DNA of 64,000 nucleotides, taken from contig NZ_JAGMWN010000007.1 of NCBI RefSeq assembly GCF_017963645.1, forward strand, positions 94,326-158,325, read 5' to 3'. Made by a program: the position numbers and the translations under genes. This document shows positions 35,379-43,705 of this stretch, one piece after another. Source of the DNA: Marivibrio halodurans (GTDB taxonomy: Bacteria > Pseudomonadota > Alphaproteobacteria > UBA8366 > Aestuariispiraceae). The notes beneath the pieces are model-generated. The model had not been told where the DNA came from and ran no database searches. It worked only from the letters and a program-made list of their open reading frames with translations. How positions within the stretch are numbered: the stretch's first letter is position 1; every line of letters begins with the position of its first letter.

Positions 35379-35722
35379 TCGCGCTCGCGCTCGCCGTCTC
35401 CTATATCGGCATGCTCGTGCTGTGTCTCGCGATGGATAGACACGGGCGGGACGTGTTGGGCCGGGTGCCCGGCCGTGGCGGGCGTCTCGCGGCCCGCCTG
35501 CTCGGTTCGGCGTTGCTGGCCGGCGCGCTCGTGCTTTGCTTCGACCGGTGGGGGCATGCCATCGGGACGACCGCCTGGCTCGGCCTGGTCACGGTCGCGG
35601 GGCTCGTGTTGATCCTGTTGCTGCCCTTTTCTGTCCGCGCGGCGGGGACGGGCGCGCGCATGGCCTGTTTGCTCGCGCCCTTGCCGGTGGGGGCGATGGC
35701 CATGGGGGTGTTCGCCGGATAG
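35375..35722 (+). CDS. DUF3325 small membrane protein (iron operon)
   Basis: A 115-residue protein with three to four hydrophobic segments, starting MIALALAVSYIGMLVLCLAMDRHGRDVLGR. It matches DUF3325, a family nearly always found after the PepSY membrane protein in ferric-siderophore operons. Function is unknown. The ATG at 35375 overlaps the PepSY gene stop by 4 bases. It is the last gene of the iron operon and is convergent with the agmatinase-like gene 15 bases away. Confidence 0.78.
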   Translation: MIALALAVSYIGMLVLCLAMDRHGRDVLGRVPGRGGRLAARLLGSALLAGALVLCFDRWGHAIGTTAWLGLVTVAGLVLILLLPFSVRAAGTGARMACLLAPLPVGAMAMGVFAG

Positions 35723-35737
35723 GAGGGAGGTGAGGGG

Positions 35738-36760
35738 TCAGCCGGTGGGCTCGGGCCCTTCCCGTTTCTTCGCCTGGAGGCCGAGATAGAAGGCCATGAC
35801 CGCGGCGGCGTTGAGCGCCGTGATCTCGGCCACGTCGTAGGCGGGCGCCACCTCGACCACGTCCATGCCGATGAAGCGTGGCCCCTTGAGCCGCGTCAGG
35901 ATGGCCCGTGTCTGCCATGAAAGCAGGCCGCCGACCTCCGGCGTGCCGGTGCCCGGCGCGCAGGACGGATCGAGGCAGTCGATATCGAAGGTGAGGTAGG
36001 TATCCCCAGACGTTCCGACGATATCGACGATCCGGGCGGCGATCTCGTCCGGGCGGCCGAGATGCACCTCCTCGGCCGATATGATCGTCACCCCCTGGTC
36101 CGACGTCCAGTGCCAGACCTCCGGTTCGACCCGGCAGCGGATGCCGATTTGCACCATCCGCTTCGGATCGACCAGCCCCTCCTCGATGGCGATGCGGAAA
36201 TTGGTGCCGTGGGTGAAGGGCACCTGGAAGGTTTCCGCCCAGGTGTCGACATGGGCGTCGAAATGGACGAGGCCGAGCGGCCCGCCCCGACGCTTCGACG
36301 CCGCCCGCAACAGCGGCAGGGTGACGAGATGATCGCCCCCCACCGATAGCAGGTGGTCGTAGGCCATGGCCTGACGCTCGATCGCGTCCAGGGAGTCCGC
36401 CAACTGGCCCATATAGAGGCTGAAATTTCCCACGTCGGCGATATCCAGCCCGTAGAGATCGGGCCAGAGATCGGGATAGGTGCCACCGACCATGCGGCTC
36501 GCGCGGCGCACCGCCGCCGGTCCGTCGCGCGCCCCGGCGCGGTTGGTCGTGCCCAGGTCGAAGGGAATGCCGGCGATGGAGAACTCCGCATTCGCCATCT
36601 TCTCCGTGCCGAAGAAGGTTTCGCGCGCGGCGAAGGTGGGCAGCGGCCTGTCGCGGCGCTTGCCCGACCGCTCGGCTTGGCCGGAAGGGGGCGAGTTCGG
36701 GGGCTGGTCGCTCATGATCGCGTCCCTTGGTCGGTCGGGCCCCTCCATGGCGGTATCCAT
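35738..36760 (-). CDS. Agmatinase/ureohydrolase family enzyme
   Basis: A 340-residue binuclear manganese hydrolase of the arginase family that splits a guanidino group to release urea. Metal-binding motifs are complete: GGDHLVTLP, HFDAHVDTW and TFDIDCLDPSCAPGTGTPEVGG. The GTGTPE ending of that motif is agmatinase-like rather than arginase-like, but guanidinobutyrase, guanidinopropionase or guanidine hydrolase activity is equally possible. The first 35-40 residues are Pro/Arg-rich and poorly conserved; ATG at 36715 (MSDQPPNS) is an alternative start. The gene stands alone, convergent with the iron operon. Confidence 0.9.
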   Translation of the reverse strand: MDTAMEGPDRPRDAIMSDQPPNSPPSGQAERSGKRRDRPLPTFAARETFFGTEKMANAEFSIAGIPFDLGTTNRAGARDGPAAVRRASRMVGGTYPDLWPDLYGLDIADVGNFSLYMGQLADSLDAIERQAMAYDHLLSVGGDHLVTLPLLRAASKRRGGPLGLVHFDAHVDTWAETFQVPFTHGTNFRIAIEEGLVDPKRMVQIGIRCRVEPEVWHWTSDQGVTIISAEEVHLGRPDEIAARIVDIVGTSGDTYLTFDIDCLDPSCAPGTGTPEVGGLLSWQTRAILTRLKGPRFIGMDVVEVAPAYDVAEITALNAAAVMAFYLGLQAKKREGPEPTG

Positions 36761-36846
36761 GTCGGGCGGTTAACCGGATAAGGATGGCAGTTTACCACGG
36801 CGAAATGAAGCGGAGCGATCCGGCCCGGGAAAAGCCGGGGCCCTTT

Positions 36847-36875
36847 TCCTCCAAAACCGGGTCCTCCAAACCGGG
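36847..36875. repeat. Short tandem repeat TCCTCCAAAACCGGG
   Basis: Two near-identical units (TCCTCCAAAACCGGG at 36847-36861, TCCTCCAAACCGGG at 36862-36875) lie just downstream of the diguanylate cyclase gene on its 3' side. Surrounding GGCCC/GGGCC segments can form imperfect hairpins, so this may be its transcript end or a decayed repeat. Confidence 0.45.
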
Positions 36876-36897
36876 CCCCTCCTGAAAAGCAGGGAGG

Positions 36898-38520
36898 TCA
36901 TCCGGCCATGACGCGGTTCCGGCCGTCCTCCTTCGCGCGATAAAGCGCGCGGTCGGCACGCGCCAACAGGCTGTCCTCACTTTCATCCACGTCGTGGCAC
37001 GCGACGCCGAAGCTGCTCGTCACCTGCCCGATTTCCCCGAAATCATGCGCGGCGATCGCGCCACGTAGCTTTTCGGCGAGGACCATCGCCCCCTCAAGGG
37101 TCGTTTCCGGACAAATCACCAGGAACTCCTCGCCGCCCCAGCGTCCGGGAATATCGACCTGCCGCACGCTGGTGCGTAGGAGGGTGGCGATATCACTCAA
37201 TACCCGGTCGCCCGCCTGATGCCCGTGGATATCGTTGACGCGCTTGAAGTGGTCGACGTCGAAGAGAATCACGGACAGGGCATTGTGGTATCGCTTGCGG
37301 CGTTCAAGTTCGTCGGCGAAGGCGCTGTCCAATTTCAACCGATTGAAAAGGCCTGTCAGCCGATCGGTGATCGACAGTTCCTGGAGCTGGCGTGCCTTGC
37401 CCTCGAGGTCCTTGGTCTGGTTCGCGACGATGCGCTCCAGCCGCTCGGTCGCGAACCGGAATGCCATGAACAGTAAAAGTTCGACGAAGAGGAACCCGAC
37501 GATGCCATAGACGATATTGAAGAGGGCTGCCCGGCGGTGGGCGGTGATTCGTTCGGTCGCGTCGCGCCAGAAGACGACCGCGCCGACCGCTTCGCGATCC
37601 GGTTCCCGCATGCCTTTGTAGTCGCGCAATGGGAAATGCGTTACTACGTGGATGGTCTCGTCGGTCTCGACGATATTCGTGTCCTCGTCCCGGAAATCGA
37701 GGCCGAGTTCCGGCATCTTCGCGAGAATGGGACGCAGCCCCTCCCTGGATTGCGCTTCGATGGCGCAGTCGCATCCGGGCTCGCCCTCGCCGAATCGCTC
37801 CTTCACGAAATCAGGCCACATCGCCGATTCGATGTGATCCATGGAAAGCAGGATGCCCACTCCCTGGCCCAGCCGTTCATCCAGGATCTTGATGATATTC
37901 GAGAAGGACGTCCCCACTTCCAACGCGCCGGCATGGACATGCTCGCCACTGTCCGGGTCGGTCGCATAGACAGGCACGACACCGCGTAACCCGGAATAGA
38001 CCCGTCCCGTCTCGAACCCGACCCGGGGCGATTTCTCGGCGTTCGTATCGACGATCGTGTGCCGGACATCATGCATCGTGTCGCCGAATTTGTCCGGCCG
38101 ATGAACGCGAAGGAAACTGGTGGAGCCGGGTCCGAGATGAAAATGCAGTTGGCGGACATCGAACCTGTCCTGCACGCGTTGCCAACTCGGACCGATCCTC
38201 TCGAAGAGTTCTCGCCGGATTCCGGCCGCCTTCGGCCCGCCCGCGCCGCCGCCTTCCGCCTCGACCGCCTTTCCCCCGGCGAGAAATAGGGATTGCATCT
38301 CGGAATCGTTGGCGATGAAGGTGGCCATCGCCAGCATGTTGCTATAGGTGCGGTCCGTCAGGACTTCGAAACTCGACCGGAGGTCCCGACTCTCCTCCTT
38401 GAGGGTGCGCGTCAATGTATCCGATGCATTATCGTTATTGATATAAACAAATAAAATATCAATTACAGCGATTGATAGACTTAATAGAAGGAATACTTTT
38501 TTATTCTTCGTTCCACGCAT
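36898..38520 (-). CDS. Membrane diguanylate cyclase with dCache-like sensor
   Basis: A 540-residue enzyme making cyclic di-GMP. One membrane segment lies at residues 8-26 and a second at about 334-357; between them is a periplasmic sensor resembling double-Cache type 3 (LHFHLGPGSTSFLRVHRPDKFGDTMHDVRHTIV, GLRGVVPVY). After TM2 a short coiled coil leads to the GGDEF domain (ITDRLTGLFNRLKLDSAF). The active-site motif is GGEEF at about residue 460, with the inhibitory-site RQVD five residues before it, so the enzyme should be active and feedback-controlled. Cache domains of this class bind small organic molecules in the periplasm. Confidence 0.92.
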   Translation of the reverse strand: MRGTKNKKVFLLLSLSIAVIDILFVYINNDNASDTLTRTLKEESRDLRSSFEVLTDRTYSNMLAMATFIANDSEMQSLFLAGGKAVEAEGGGAGGPKAAGIRRELFERIGPSWQRVQDRFDVRQLHFHLGPGSTSFLRVHRPDKFGDTMHDVRHTIVDTNAEKSPRVGFETGRVYSGLRGVVPVYATDPDSGEHVHAGALEVGTSFSNIIKILDERLGQGVGILLSMDHIESAMWPDFVKERFGEGEPGCDCAIEAQSREGLRPILAKMPELGLDFRDEDTNIVETDETIHVVTHFPLRDYKGMREPDREAVGAVVFWRDATERITAHRRAALFNIVYGIVGFLFVELLLFMAFRFATERLERIVANQTKDLEGKARQLQELSITDRLTGLFNRLKLDSAFADELERRKRYHNALSVILFDVDHFKRVNDIHGHQAGDRVLSDIATLLRTSVRQVDIPGRWGGEEFLVICPETTLEGAMVLAEKLRGAIAAHDFGEIGQVTSSFGVACHDVDESEDSLLARADRALYRAKEDGRNRVMAG

Positions 38521-38715
38521 TCACCCGCCCACCCATTCTTGGGCGCCATTTCAGGCTACCTTATGATTGTATTTATTTTTTATTTTCAATCATTATAGTT
38601 TCTCGCGAATATATTCTTGCTCTACCTGGAATGCGAAGTAAACGGTTATTTTCGTGATCGCGTGACGATAGGTGACCGTGGCCCCCGATCTTCGCATTCG
38701 CCCGTCATTCGCCCA
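38521..38715. other. AT-rich intergenic region upstream of the diguanylate cyclase
   Basis: This 195-base stretch is far more AT-rich than the rest of the window. It holds ATGATTG at 38563-38569 and CAATCAT at 38587-38593, an inverted repeat with an all-A/T spacer, and probable promoter sequences for the cyclase. I see no gene. The low GC could mean transcriptional control by a nucleoid protein or simply an unconstrained promoter. Confidence 0.5.
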
Positions 38716-39183
38716 TCATTCGAGCGTCGGGGGAGGCGGCAGGCGGGGCTTCTGCTTGACCTGATTGAAGGCGAAGCTGGATTCGATCGAGGCGATGCCT
38801 TCGATCCGGGTCAGACGCTCCCGGACGAAGCGTTCATAGGACTGCAGGGAATCGGAGACGACCCGCAGGAAGTAATCCCGTGGGCCGGTCATGAGATAGC
38901 ATTCCTGTACCTCGTCCAGGTCCTGGATCGCTTGCTCGAAGGCGCGGATGGCGTGGTCCGTCTGGCGTTCCAGCTTGATCGACACGAAGACGGTGACAGG
39001 CAAGCCATAGAGCGTCTGGTCGATCTGCGCCTGATAGCCGCGCAGGATGCCCGAATCCTCGAGCTTGCGGACCCGCCGCAGACAGGGCGATGGCGAGAGA
39101 CCGACGATCTGCGCCAGCTCTTGATTGGTCAGGCGCGCATTCTGCTGAAGCGCGGTGATGATCTTCCAGTCTATTTTATTCAT
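38716..39183 (-). CDS. Lrp/AsnC-family transcriptional regulator
   Basis: A 155-residue regulator. Residues 5-60 are the winged helix of Lrp proteins (IDWKIITALQQNARLTNQELAQIVGLSPSPCLRRVRKLEDSG), and residues 70-145 the RAM ligand-binding domain (VSIKLERQTDHAIRAFEQAIQDLDEVQECYLMTGPRDYFLRVV). Such regulators control amino-acid catabolism and respond to an amino acid or its derivative. The start at 39183 is preferred over the upstream ATG at 39240 because the protein then begins right before the fold and an AGGGTG is correctly placed. A 19-bp palindrome just upstream is the likely autoregulatory site. Confidence 0.92.
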   Translation of the reverse strand: MNKIDWKIITALQQNARLTNQELAQIVGLSPSPCLRRVRKLEDSGILRGYQAQIDQTLYGLPVTVFVSIKLERQTDHAIRAFEQAIQDLDEVQECYLMTGPRDYFLRVVSDSLQSYERFVRERLTRIEGIASIESSFAFNQVKQKPRLPPPPTLE

Positions 39184-39192
39184 GGCACCCTG

Positions 39193-39211
39193 ATTGGCAG
39201 ATTCTGCCAAT
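39193..39211. promoter_or_regulatory. Perfect 19-bp palindrome upstream of lrp-type gene
   Basis: ATTGGCAGATTCTGCCAAT at 39193-39211 is symmetrical around a single central T. It ends 10 bases before the Lrp start codon and faces the divergent HMG-CoA-lyase-like gene. Lrp/AsnC proteins bind palindromes of this kind, so autoregulation, perhaps with control of the divergent gene, is the simplest reading. Confidence 0.7.
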
Positions 39212-39394
39212 TCAATAGAGGTTTGCTTTTCAAATCGCAAACATATGCCGGGAGGCTTCTGGTAGCGTCGCGCTCGTGGGTGTTGGCATTCGCACCGTGA
39301 CGCCCCGTTTCTTCACACCGGCGCTCGCCCTCTTCCGGCGGTTTCGCGTACACGCTCGGTGGCGCGCGCCGGTATCTGGGAAAGGCAGCAATTC

Positions 39395-40321
39395 ATGGCT
39401 ACCGCGGATATTCGGCGGATCGATCTGGTCGAGGTCGCGCCGCGAGACGGTCTCCAGTCGATCGCCGAGCCGGTTTCGACCGAAGAGAAGATTGCCCTGA
39501 TCGCCGGGCTCCTCGATGCCGGAGTCCGGCGCATGGAGATCGGGTCCTTCGTCAGCCCCAAGGCGGTTCCCCAAATGGCCGACATGCGCGAGGTCGTCGC
39601 CGGCCTTGGAGAGCGATGGACGGATGGCCTCGCCGTCCTGATCCCGAACGCGAAGGGGGCCGAAATCGCGGTCGAGGCGGGGTGCCGCGCGCTGGTCTTC
39701 GTTCTCTCCGTCTCCGAAACACATAATCTGAGGAATGTGCGGCGGACGGTCGGAGAGTCGCTCGACCAATTGCGCGCGATCGCGGCGGTGATGGCGCGGA
39801 CGCCGGGTATCGCGCTTCGGGTCGATTTGGCGACCGCGTTCGATTGTCCATTCGACGGTTCCGTGCCGGAGGCAAGGGTTAGGGAGGTGTTCGAGGCCAC
39901 CCGGTCCATCGTCCCGCGGGCGGAATTCGCGCTGTGCGATACGACGGGGCGGGCCGACCCTTTCCGGGTACGCGCGCTTTTCGCCGGATTGATCGCGGCG
40001 GACCCCACGGTTCGCTGGGCGTTCCACGGTCATGACACGTTCGGCATGGGGGTCGCGAACGCCTTCGCCGCCTATGATGCCGGGGTGCGCGTCATCGACG
40101 GGTCGACCGCCGGCCTCGGAGGTTGCCCGTTCGCGCCCGGTGCTTCCGGCAATACCGCGACGGAGGATCTGGTCTATGCCTTCGCGCGCGGCGGGATCGA
40201 GACCGGCATCGACATGACGCGATTGCTCGCGGTGTCGGATCGGATCGCGGCGCTGCCCGGCGGAAGGACCGGGGGGCATTTGCGCACGGTCCCGAGGGAC
40301 CGGGTCACCCTGGTCCGGTGA
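39395..40321 (+). CDS. Hydroxymethylglutaryl-CoA lyase family enzyme
   Basis: A 308-residue TIM-barrel lyase that splits 3-hydroxy-3-methylglutaryl-CoA (or a similar 3-hydroxyacyl-CoA) into acetoacetate and acetyl-CoA. The N-terminal VEVAPRDGLQ, the metal-site HGHDTFGMGVANAF and the catalytic cysteine loop GLGGCPFAPGASGNTATEDLVY are all present. The ATG at 39395 gives a start right before the barrel; an upstream GTG in frame extends it by 12 residues. It is followed, 100 bases on, by a CaiB-type CoA transferase, the classic pairing for a CoA activation then lyase step. Confidence 0.92.
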   Translation: MATADIRRIDLVEVAPRDGLQSIAEPVSTEEKIALIAGLLDAGVRRMEIGSFVSPKAVPQMADMREVVAGLGERWTDGLAVLIPNAKGAEIAVEAGCRALVFVLSVSETHNLRNVRRTVGESLDQLRAIAAVMARTPGIALRVDLATAFDCPFDGSVPEARVREVFEATRSIVPRAEFALCDTTGRADPFRVRALFAGLIAADPTVRWAFHGHDTFGMGVANAFAAYDAGVRVIDGSTAGLGGCPFAPGASGNTATEDLVYAFARGGIETGIDMTRLLAVSDRIAALPGGRTGGHLRTVPRDRVTLVR

Positions 40322-40421
40322 GGTCATCCCGGAAGCCCGGGGGCGATGGTCTCCGGTGCCTCCATCATTCCCCCCATCCCCATCCTGATTCTGGAACAGC
40401 AAGTAGAAGGTCTGTCGTCCG

Positions 40422-41666
40422 ATGAGCGATATCACGTCGCGCCCGGCCCCTTTAAGCGGTCTGCGCATCCTCGAACTCGGCCATTTCATCGCCGCCCCGT
40501 TCTGCACCCGCGTCCTGGCCGATCTGGGCGCGGAGGTCATCAAGGTGGAGCCGCCGGGACGGGGCGATCCCGTCCGCGCCTGGGGACAGACCCCCGAGGG
40601 GCAGAGCACGTCCGTCTGGTGGTCGGTGCATGGCCGCAACAAGAAATCCGTCAGCATCAATCTGAAGGACCCGGCAGGGATCGATCTGGTGCGCCGGTTG
40701 GTCGGCGAAGTCGATGCGGTGGTGGAGAACTTCAAGCCCGGCCAACTCGCGAAATGGGGATTGGGGCCGGACGACATCGCGGCCGCCAATTCGGACGCGG
40801 TTCTCGTCCAGATCTCCGGCTTCGGACAAACCGGCCCGGGGCGCGATCGCGCGGCTTTCGGTCTGATCGGCGAGGCGGTCGGCGGTATCCGCCACTTGAC
40901 CGGCTATCCGCCGGCGGTGACGGATCTGCCGCCGGTTCGCACGGGCATATCCATCGGGGACAGCATAGCCGGGCTCTACGGCGCGATCGGACTGCTCGCG
41001 GCGATCTTCGAGAAGCGTGTCGCGCGGGCGGGAGAGGACCTGCCCAACCGCCGCGTGGATGTCGCCTTGACGGACTCCGTGCTCAGCCTCATGGAGGGGT
41101 GCCTGCCCGAATACGGCTATTTCGGAAGTGTGCGCCAGCCGCACGGCTCCTCCCTGCCGACGACCGCGCCGTCGAACGCCTATCCGTCGCGGGACCGGAA
41201 ATGGTTCCTGATCGGTGCGAATTCGGATTCGCTGTTCGCGCGGCTTTGCCGGGCGATGGATCGCGTCGCCCTGACCGATGATCCGCGTTTCATCGACAAT
41301 CAGGCCCGGGTGCGCAATGCCGAGGCGTTGGACCAGGAAATTTCCGCCTGGACCTTCACCAAGACGATCGACGAGTTGGAAGCCGCGATGAAGGAAGTCG
41401 ACGTTCCGTCGAGCCGTATCTACACCGTGGCCGATATCGCCGCCGATCCACAGTTCCGGGCACGCGGCATGATCCAGGACGTCGCCGATCCGCGGCTGGG
41501 CAAGGTGCTGCATCCCGGCGCGGTTCCCGATATGGGAGGGGATGCGGGAGCGACCGTTCGCTGGACGGGGCCGGAGGTCGGTGCCCACACTGATGAAATC
41601 CTTGAAGGGCTGCTGGGGATGACGGCGACGGATATCGACCGGCTGCGCGGCGCCGGCACGATTTGA
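40422..41666 (+). CDS. CaiB/BaiF family CoA transferase
   Basis: A 414-residue class III CoA transferase that moves CoA between carboxylic acids (for example succinyl-CoA to a dicarboxylic or hydroxy acid). Typical features are PLSGLRILELGHFIAAPFCTRVLADLGAEVIKVEPPGRGDPVR at the start, NKKSVSINLKDPAGIDLVRRL, and FGLIGEAVGGIRHLTGYP in the middle, where the family places its catalytic aspartate. Together with the HMG-CoA-lyase-like gene it could activate and cleave a 3-hydroxy-3-methyl dicarboxylate such as HMG or citramalate. It is convergent with the tetR gene. Confidence 0.92.
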   Translation: MSDITSRPAPLSGLRILELGHFIAAPFCTRVLADLGAEVIKVEPPGRGDPVRAWGQTPEGQSTSVWWSVHGRNKKSVSINLKDPAGIDLVRRLVGEVDAVVENFKPGQLAKWGLGPDDIAAANSDAVLVQISGFGQTGPGRDRAAFGLIGEAVGGIRHLTGYPPAVTDLPPVRTGISIGDSIAGLYGAIGLLAAIFEKRVARAGEDLPNRRVDVALTDSVLSLMEGCLPEYGYFGSVRQPHGSSLPTTAPSNAYPSRDRKWFLIGANSDSLFARLCRAMDRVALTDDPRFIDNQARVRNAEALDQEISAWTFTKTIDELEAAMKEVDVPSSRIYTVADIAADPQFRARGMIQDVADPRLGKVLHPGAVPDMGGDAGATVRWTGPEVGAHTDEILEGLLGMTATDIDRLRGAGTI

Positions 41667-41691
41667 CGGCAGGCGTCGTCCGGTCGGTCGG

Positions 41692-42366
41692 TCAGCTACC
41701 GGACGGTTGCCGGGCACTGCCGGCCAGGCTCGCGAAGGTTCCGTCGAGCCCGGGCAGGATCTGTTCCGCCAGCTTCAGCGGGTCGGCCCGGTCGGGAGCG
41801 AGGCTCCATTCGACCCAGATCCCCTTCAGCAGCGCCATGATCGCCAGCGTGACGATGTCGAGATCGACCGTCAGTCCCTTCTCCTCGGCGACGGCGCCGA
41901 CCAGCCCGCGAAGCTCCTTCTCGAAACGCGCATAAATCCGGTCGTGGACGGTGCGGATCGTCTCGTTCGTCTGGGCCAGGCTCCAGAACAGGAAACGGGC
42001 GCGGACATATTTCGCGTCCAGCGCGCCGGGATGCAGGCAGGCCGTGATGAAGGCGTGCAGGCGCTCGGTCGGGGTCAGGTCCGGTAGCGCCAGCGCCTCG
42101 CGGGTCTGCGACTGAACCTTGTCGGAGAGCTGCTGTAGGGTCGCGGCCAGAAGCTCGTCCTTGGTTCGGAAATGGTGGCGTACCATGCCGAGCGACACGC
42201 CCGCTTCCGCCGCGATCAGACGTACGCTGATTTCCGACGAGCCGTGATTGCACAGGCACCGGAAGGTGGCGTCGATCAACTCCTGTCGGCGCACTTCCGG
42301 CGCCTTCTTGGAAAAGCTTCGCGCCTGCCTCCGGGGTCTGTGCTCGTCGCTCGTCGGTGCGCTCAT
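41692..42366 (-). CDS. TetR/BetI-like transcriptional regulator
   Basis: A 224-residue repressor. The N-terminal helix-turn-helix is KKAPEVRRQELIDATFRCLCNHGSSEISVRLIAAEAGVSLGMVRHHFRTKDEL, with the BetI-like GVSLGMVRHHF recognition helix; the remaining residues form the ligand-binding domain. It is divergent from the Rieske oxygenase gene, and an imperfect 22-bp palindrome lies between them. A close copy of that palindrome sits 46 bases upstream of the hydrolase gene at 53016, so this regulator probably controls both ends of the 42.5-53.9 kb catabolic cluster. Confidence 0.9.
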   Translation of the reverse strand: MSAPTSDEHRPRRQARSFSKKAPEVRRQELIDATFRCLCNHGSSEISVRLIAAEAGVSLGMVRHHFRTKDELLAATLQQLSDKVQSQTREALALPDLTPTERLHAFITACLHPGALDAKYVRARFLFWSLAQTNETIRTVHDRIYARFEKELRGLVGAVAEEKGLTVDLDIVTLAIMALLKGIWVEWSLAPDRADPLKLAEQILPGLDGTFASLAGSARQPSGS

Positions 42367-42461
42367 ATGAACTCTCTACATTGTTGAGCGCACTGGCTGC
42401 CACCATACCGCACCCCCGTCAAGAAAGACCGTTGACGGAATGTGAAACCTTGGTTACCGTC

Positions 42462-42483
42462 ACTTTATACGATCGTATTAAAT
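42462..42483. promoter_or_regulatory. Candidate TetR operator upstream of the Rieske oxygenase gene
   Basis: A 22-bp imperfect palindrome with core ATACGATCGTAT (42467-42478, perfectly symmetrical), about 65 bases before the Rieske start and about 95 before the tetR start. It shares 18 of 22 bases with the site at 53913-53934. The shared sequence in an otherwise unrelated region makes chance unlikely. Confidence 0.7.
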
Positions 42484-42547
42484 TGGTGCGATCGGGAAGC
42501 CGCCCGGAACAGGGCGGCCCGCAGGGACGTTGACGAGGGAGTTATCC

Positions 42548-43705
42548 ATGACGATTGGTGTGGCGCCGGCTGCCGGCGCATCGGACGAGCGCGCCCGTGT
42601 CGCGGAGACGTGCGAGGAACTCAACAAGGCACGGCATCTGCCGGGCGACATTTACGCGTCCGAGGAAATCTATCGGAAGGAACTCGACGAGTTCTTCTAC
42701 AAGGACTGGCTCTTCGTCGGTCGGGAAGAGCAGTTCCCGAACCCCGGCGATTACATGGCGCAGCGTATCGTCGATCAGCCGATCATCATCGCGCGTGACA
42801 AGGACGGGGTTCTGAGCGCCTTCCGCAACATGTGCCGCCATCGGGGCGTCGAGGTGGCCGAGGGGTCGGGCAATCTACGCCACTTCAAATGTCCCTATCA
42901 CGGCTGGACCTACGATCTTTCCGGCAAGCTTCTGGGGGCCGCCTATATGAAGGAGACGGAGGGCTTCGACCCCAAGTCCTGCCGCCTGCCGAAGGTTCAT
43001 CTGGAGACGTGGCGCGGCAGTATCTTCATAAGCCTCGCGGATGAACCGGTCCCCTTTGCCGAGGCGATCGCCGATTTCGAGCAGGACTTCGCCCAGCTTC
43101 ATCCGGAGAAATGCCGTCTTGTCGATGTCACGCGTCTGGAGTTGGCGTGCAATTGGAAGTTCCTGCACGAGAACCTGATGGATTTCTATCACGTCGGCGT
43201 GCTTCACGTGAACACCTTCGGGGCGCGCTTCTCCTGGACGCCGGATAATGTGTCGCTGAAGGACGGCGGCGGGATCACCATCCGCTATGACGCCGCACCC
43301 TCGACGCCGGACGGGCAGACGCTGTTCGCGAAGATGCCGTGGCTGGAGGATCAGGAGAACAGCTTTGCCTGTACCGGCTTCCGCCTCCCCAATCTGACGC
43401 TCTTCGGGCGCATCGACTGCGTGAAGATGATGGTCGCCTGGCCGGTCGGCCCGAACAAATGCGAGGTCTTCATCTACGTCCTCTTCCCGGAGGAATTCCT
43501 CGACGACCCCGCGCTCGAGGAGAAGCTGAAGGTCTACAAGGACTATCAGATGAAGATCTACGAGGAAGACCGCTCGATGATCGAATCCATGCAGAAGGCG
43601 ATGGCGCTCTCCACCTACGAGCCCGGCCGCATGTCGGTGATGGAGAAGGCGATCCACCACTTCCTGAACGGCTATGCCGAGCGGATGTTCGGGGCGCATC
43701 GGTAA
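42548..43705 (+). CDS. Rieske-type oxygenase, alpha subunit
   Basis: A 385-residue non-haem iron oxygenase that hydroxylates, dihydroxylates or N/O-dealkylates its substrate using O2. The Rieske [2Fe-2S] motif is CRHRGVEV (Cys-X-His) with CPYHGW (Cys-X2-His) at about residues 92-117. The mononuclear iron site is NLMDFYHVGVLHVNTFG, with two histidines, plus a bridging acid. No separate small subunit is present, so a homotrimer with the next gene as reductase is expected. The start at 42548 follows GAGGGAG. It heads the operon controlled from the tetR intergenic region. Confidence 0.92.
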   Translation: MTIGVAPAAGASDERARVAETCEELNKARHLPGDIYASEEIYRKELDEFFYKDWLFVGREEQFPNPGDYMAQRIVDQPIIIARDKDGVLSAFRNMCRHRGVEVAEGSGNLRHFKCPYHGWTYDLSGKLLGAAYMKETEGFDPKSCRLPKVHLETWRGSIFISLADEPVPFAEAIADFEQDFAQLHPEKCRLVDVTRLELACNWKFLHENLMDFYHVGVLHVNTFGARFSWTPDNVSLKDGGGITIRYDAAPSTPDGQTLFAKMPWLEDQENSFACTGFRLPNLTLFGRIDCVKMMVAWPVGPNKCEVFIYVLFPEEFLDDPALEEKLKVYKDYQMKIYEEDRSMIESMQKAMALSTYEPGRMSVMEKAIHHFLNGYAERMFGAHR

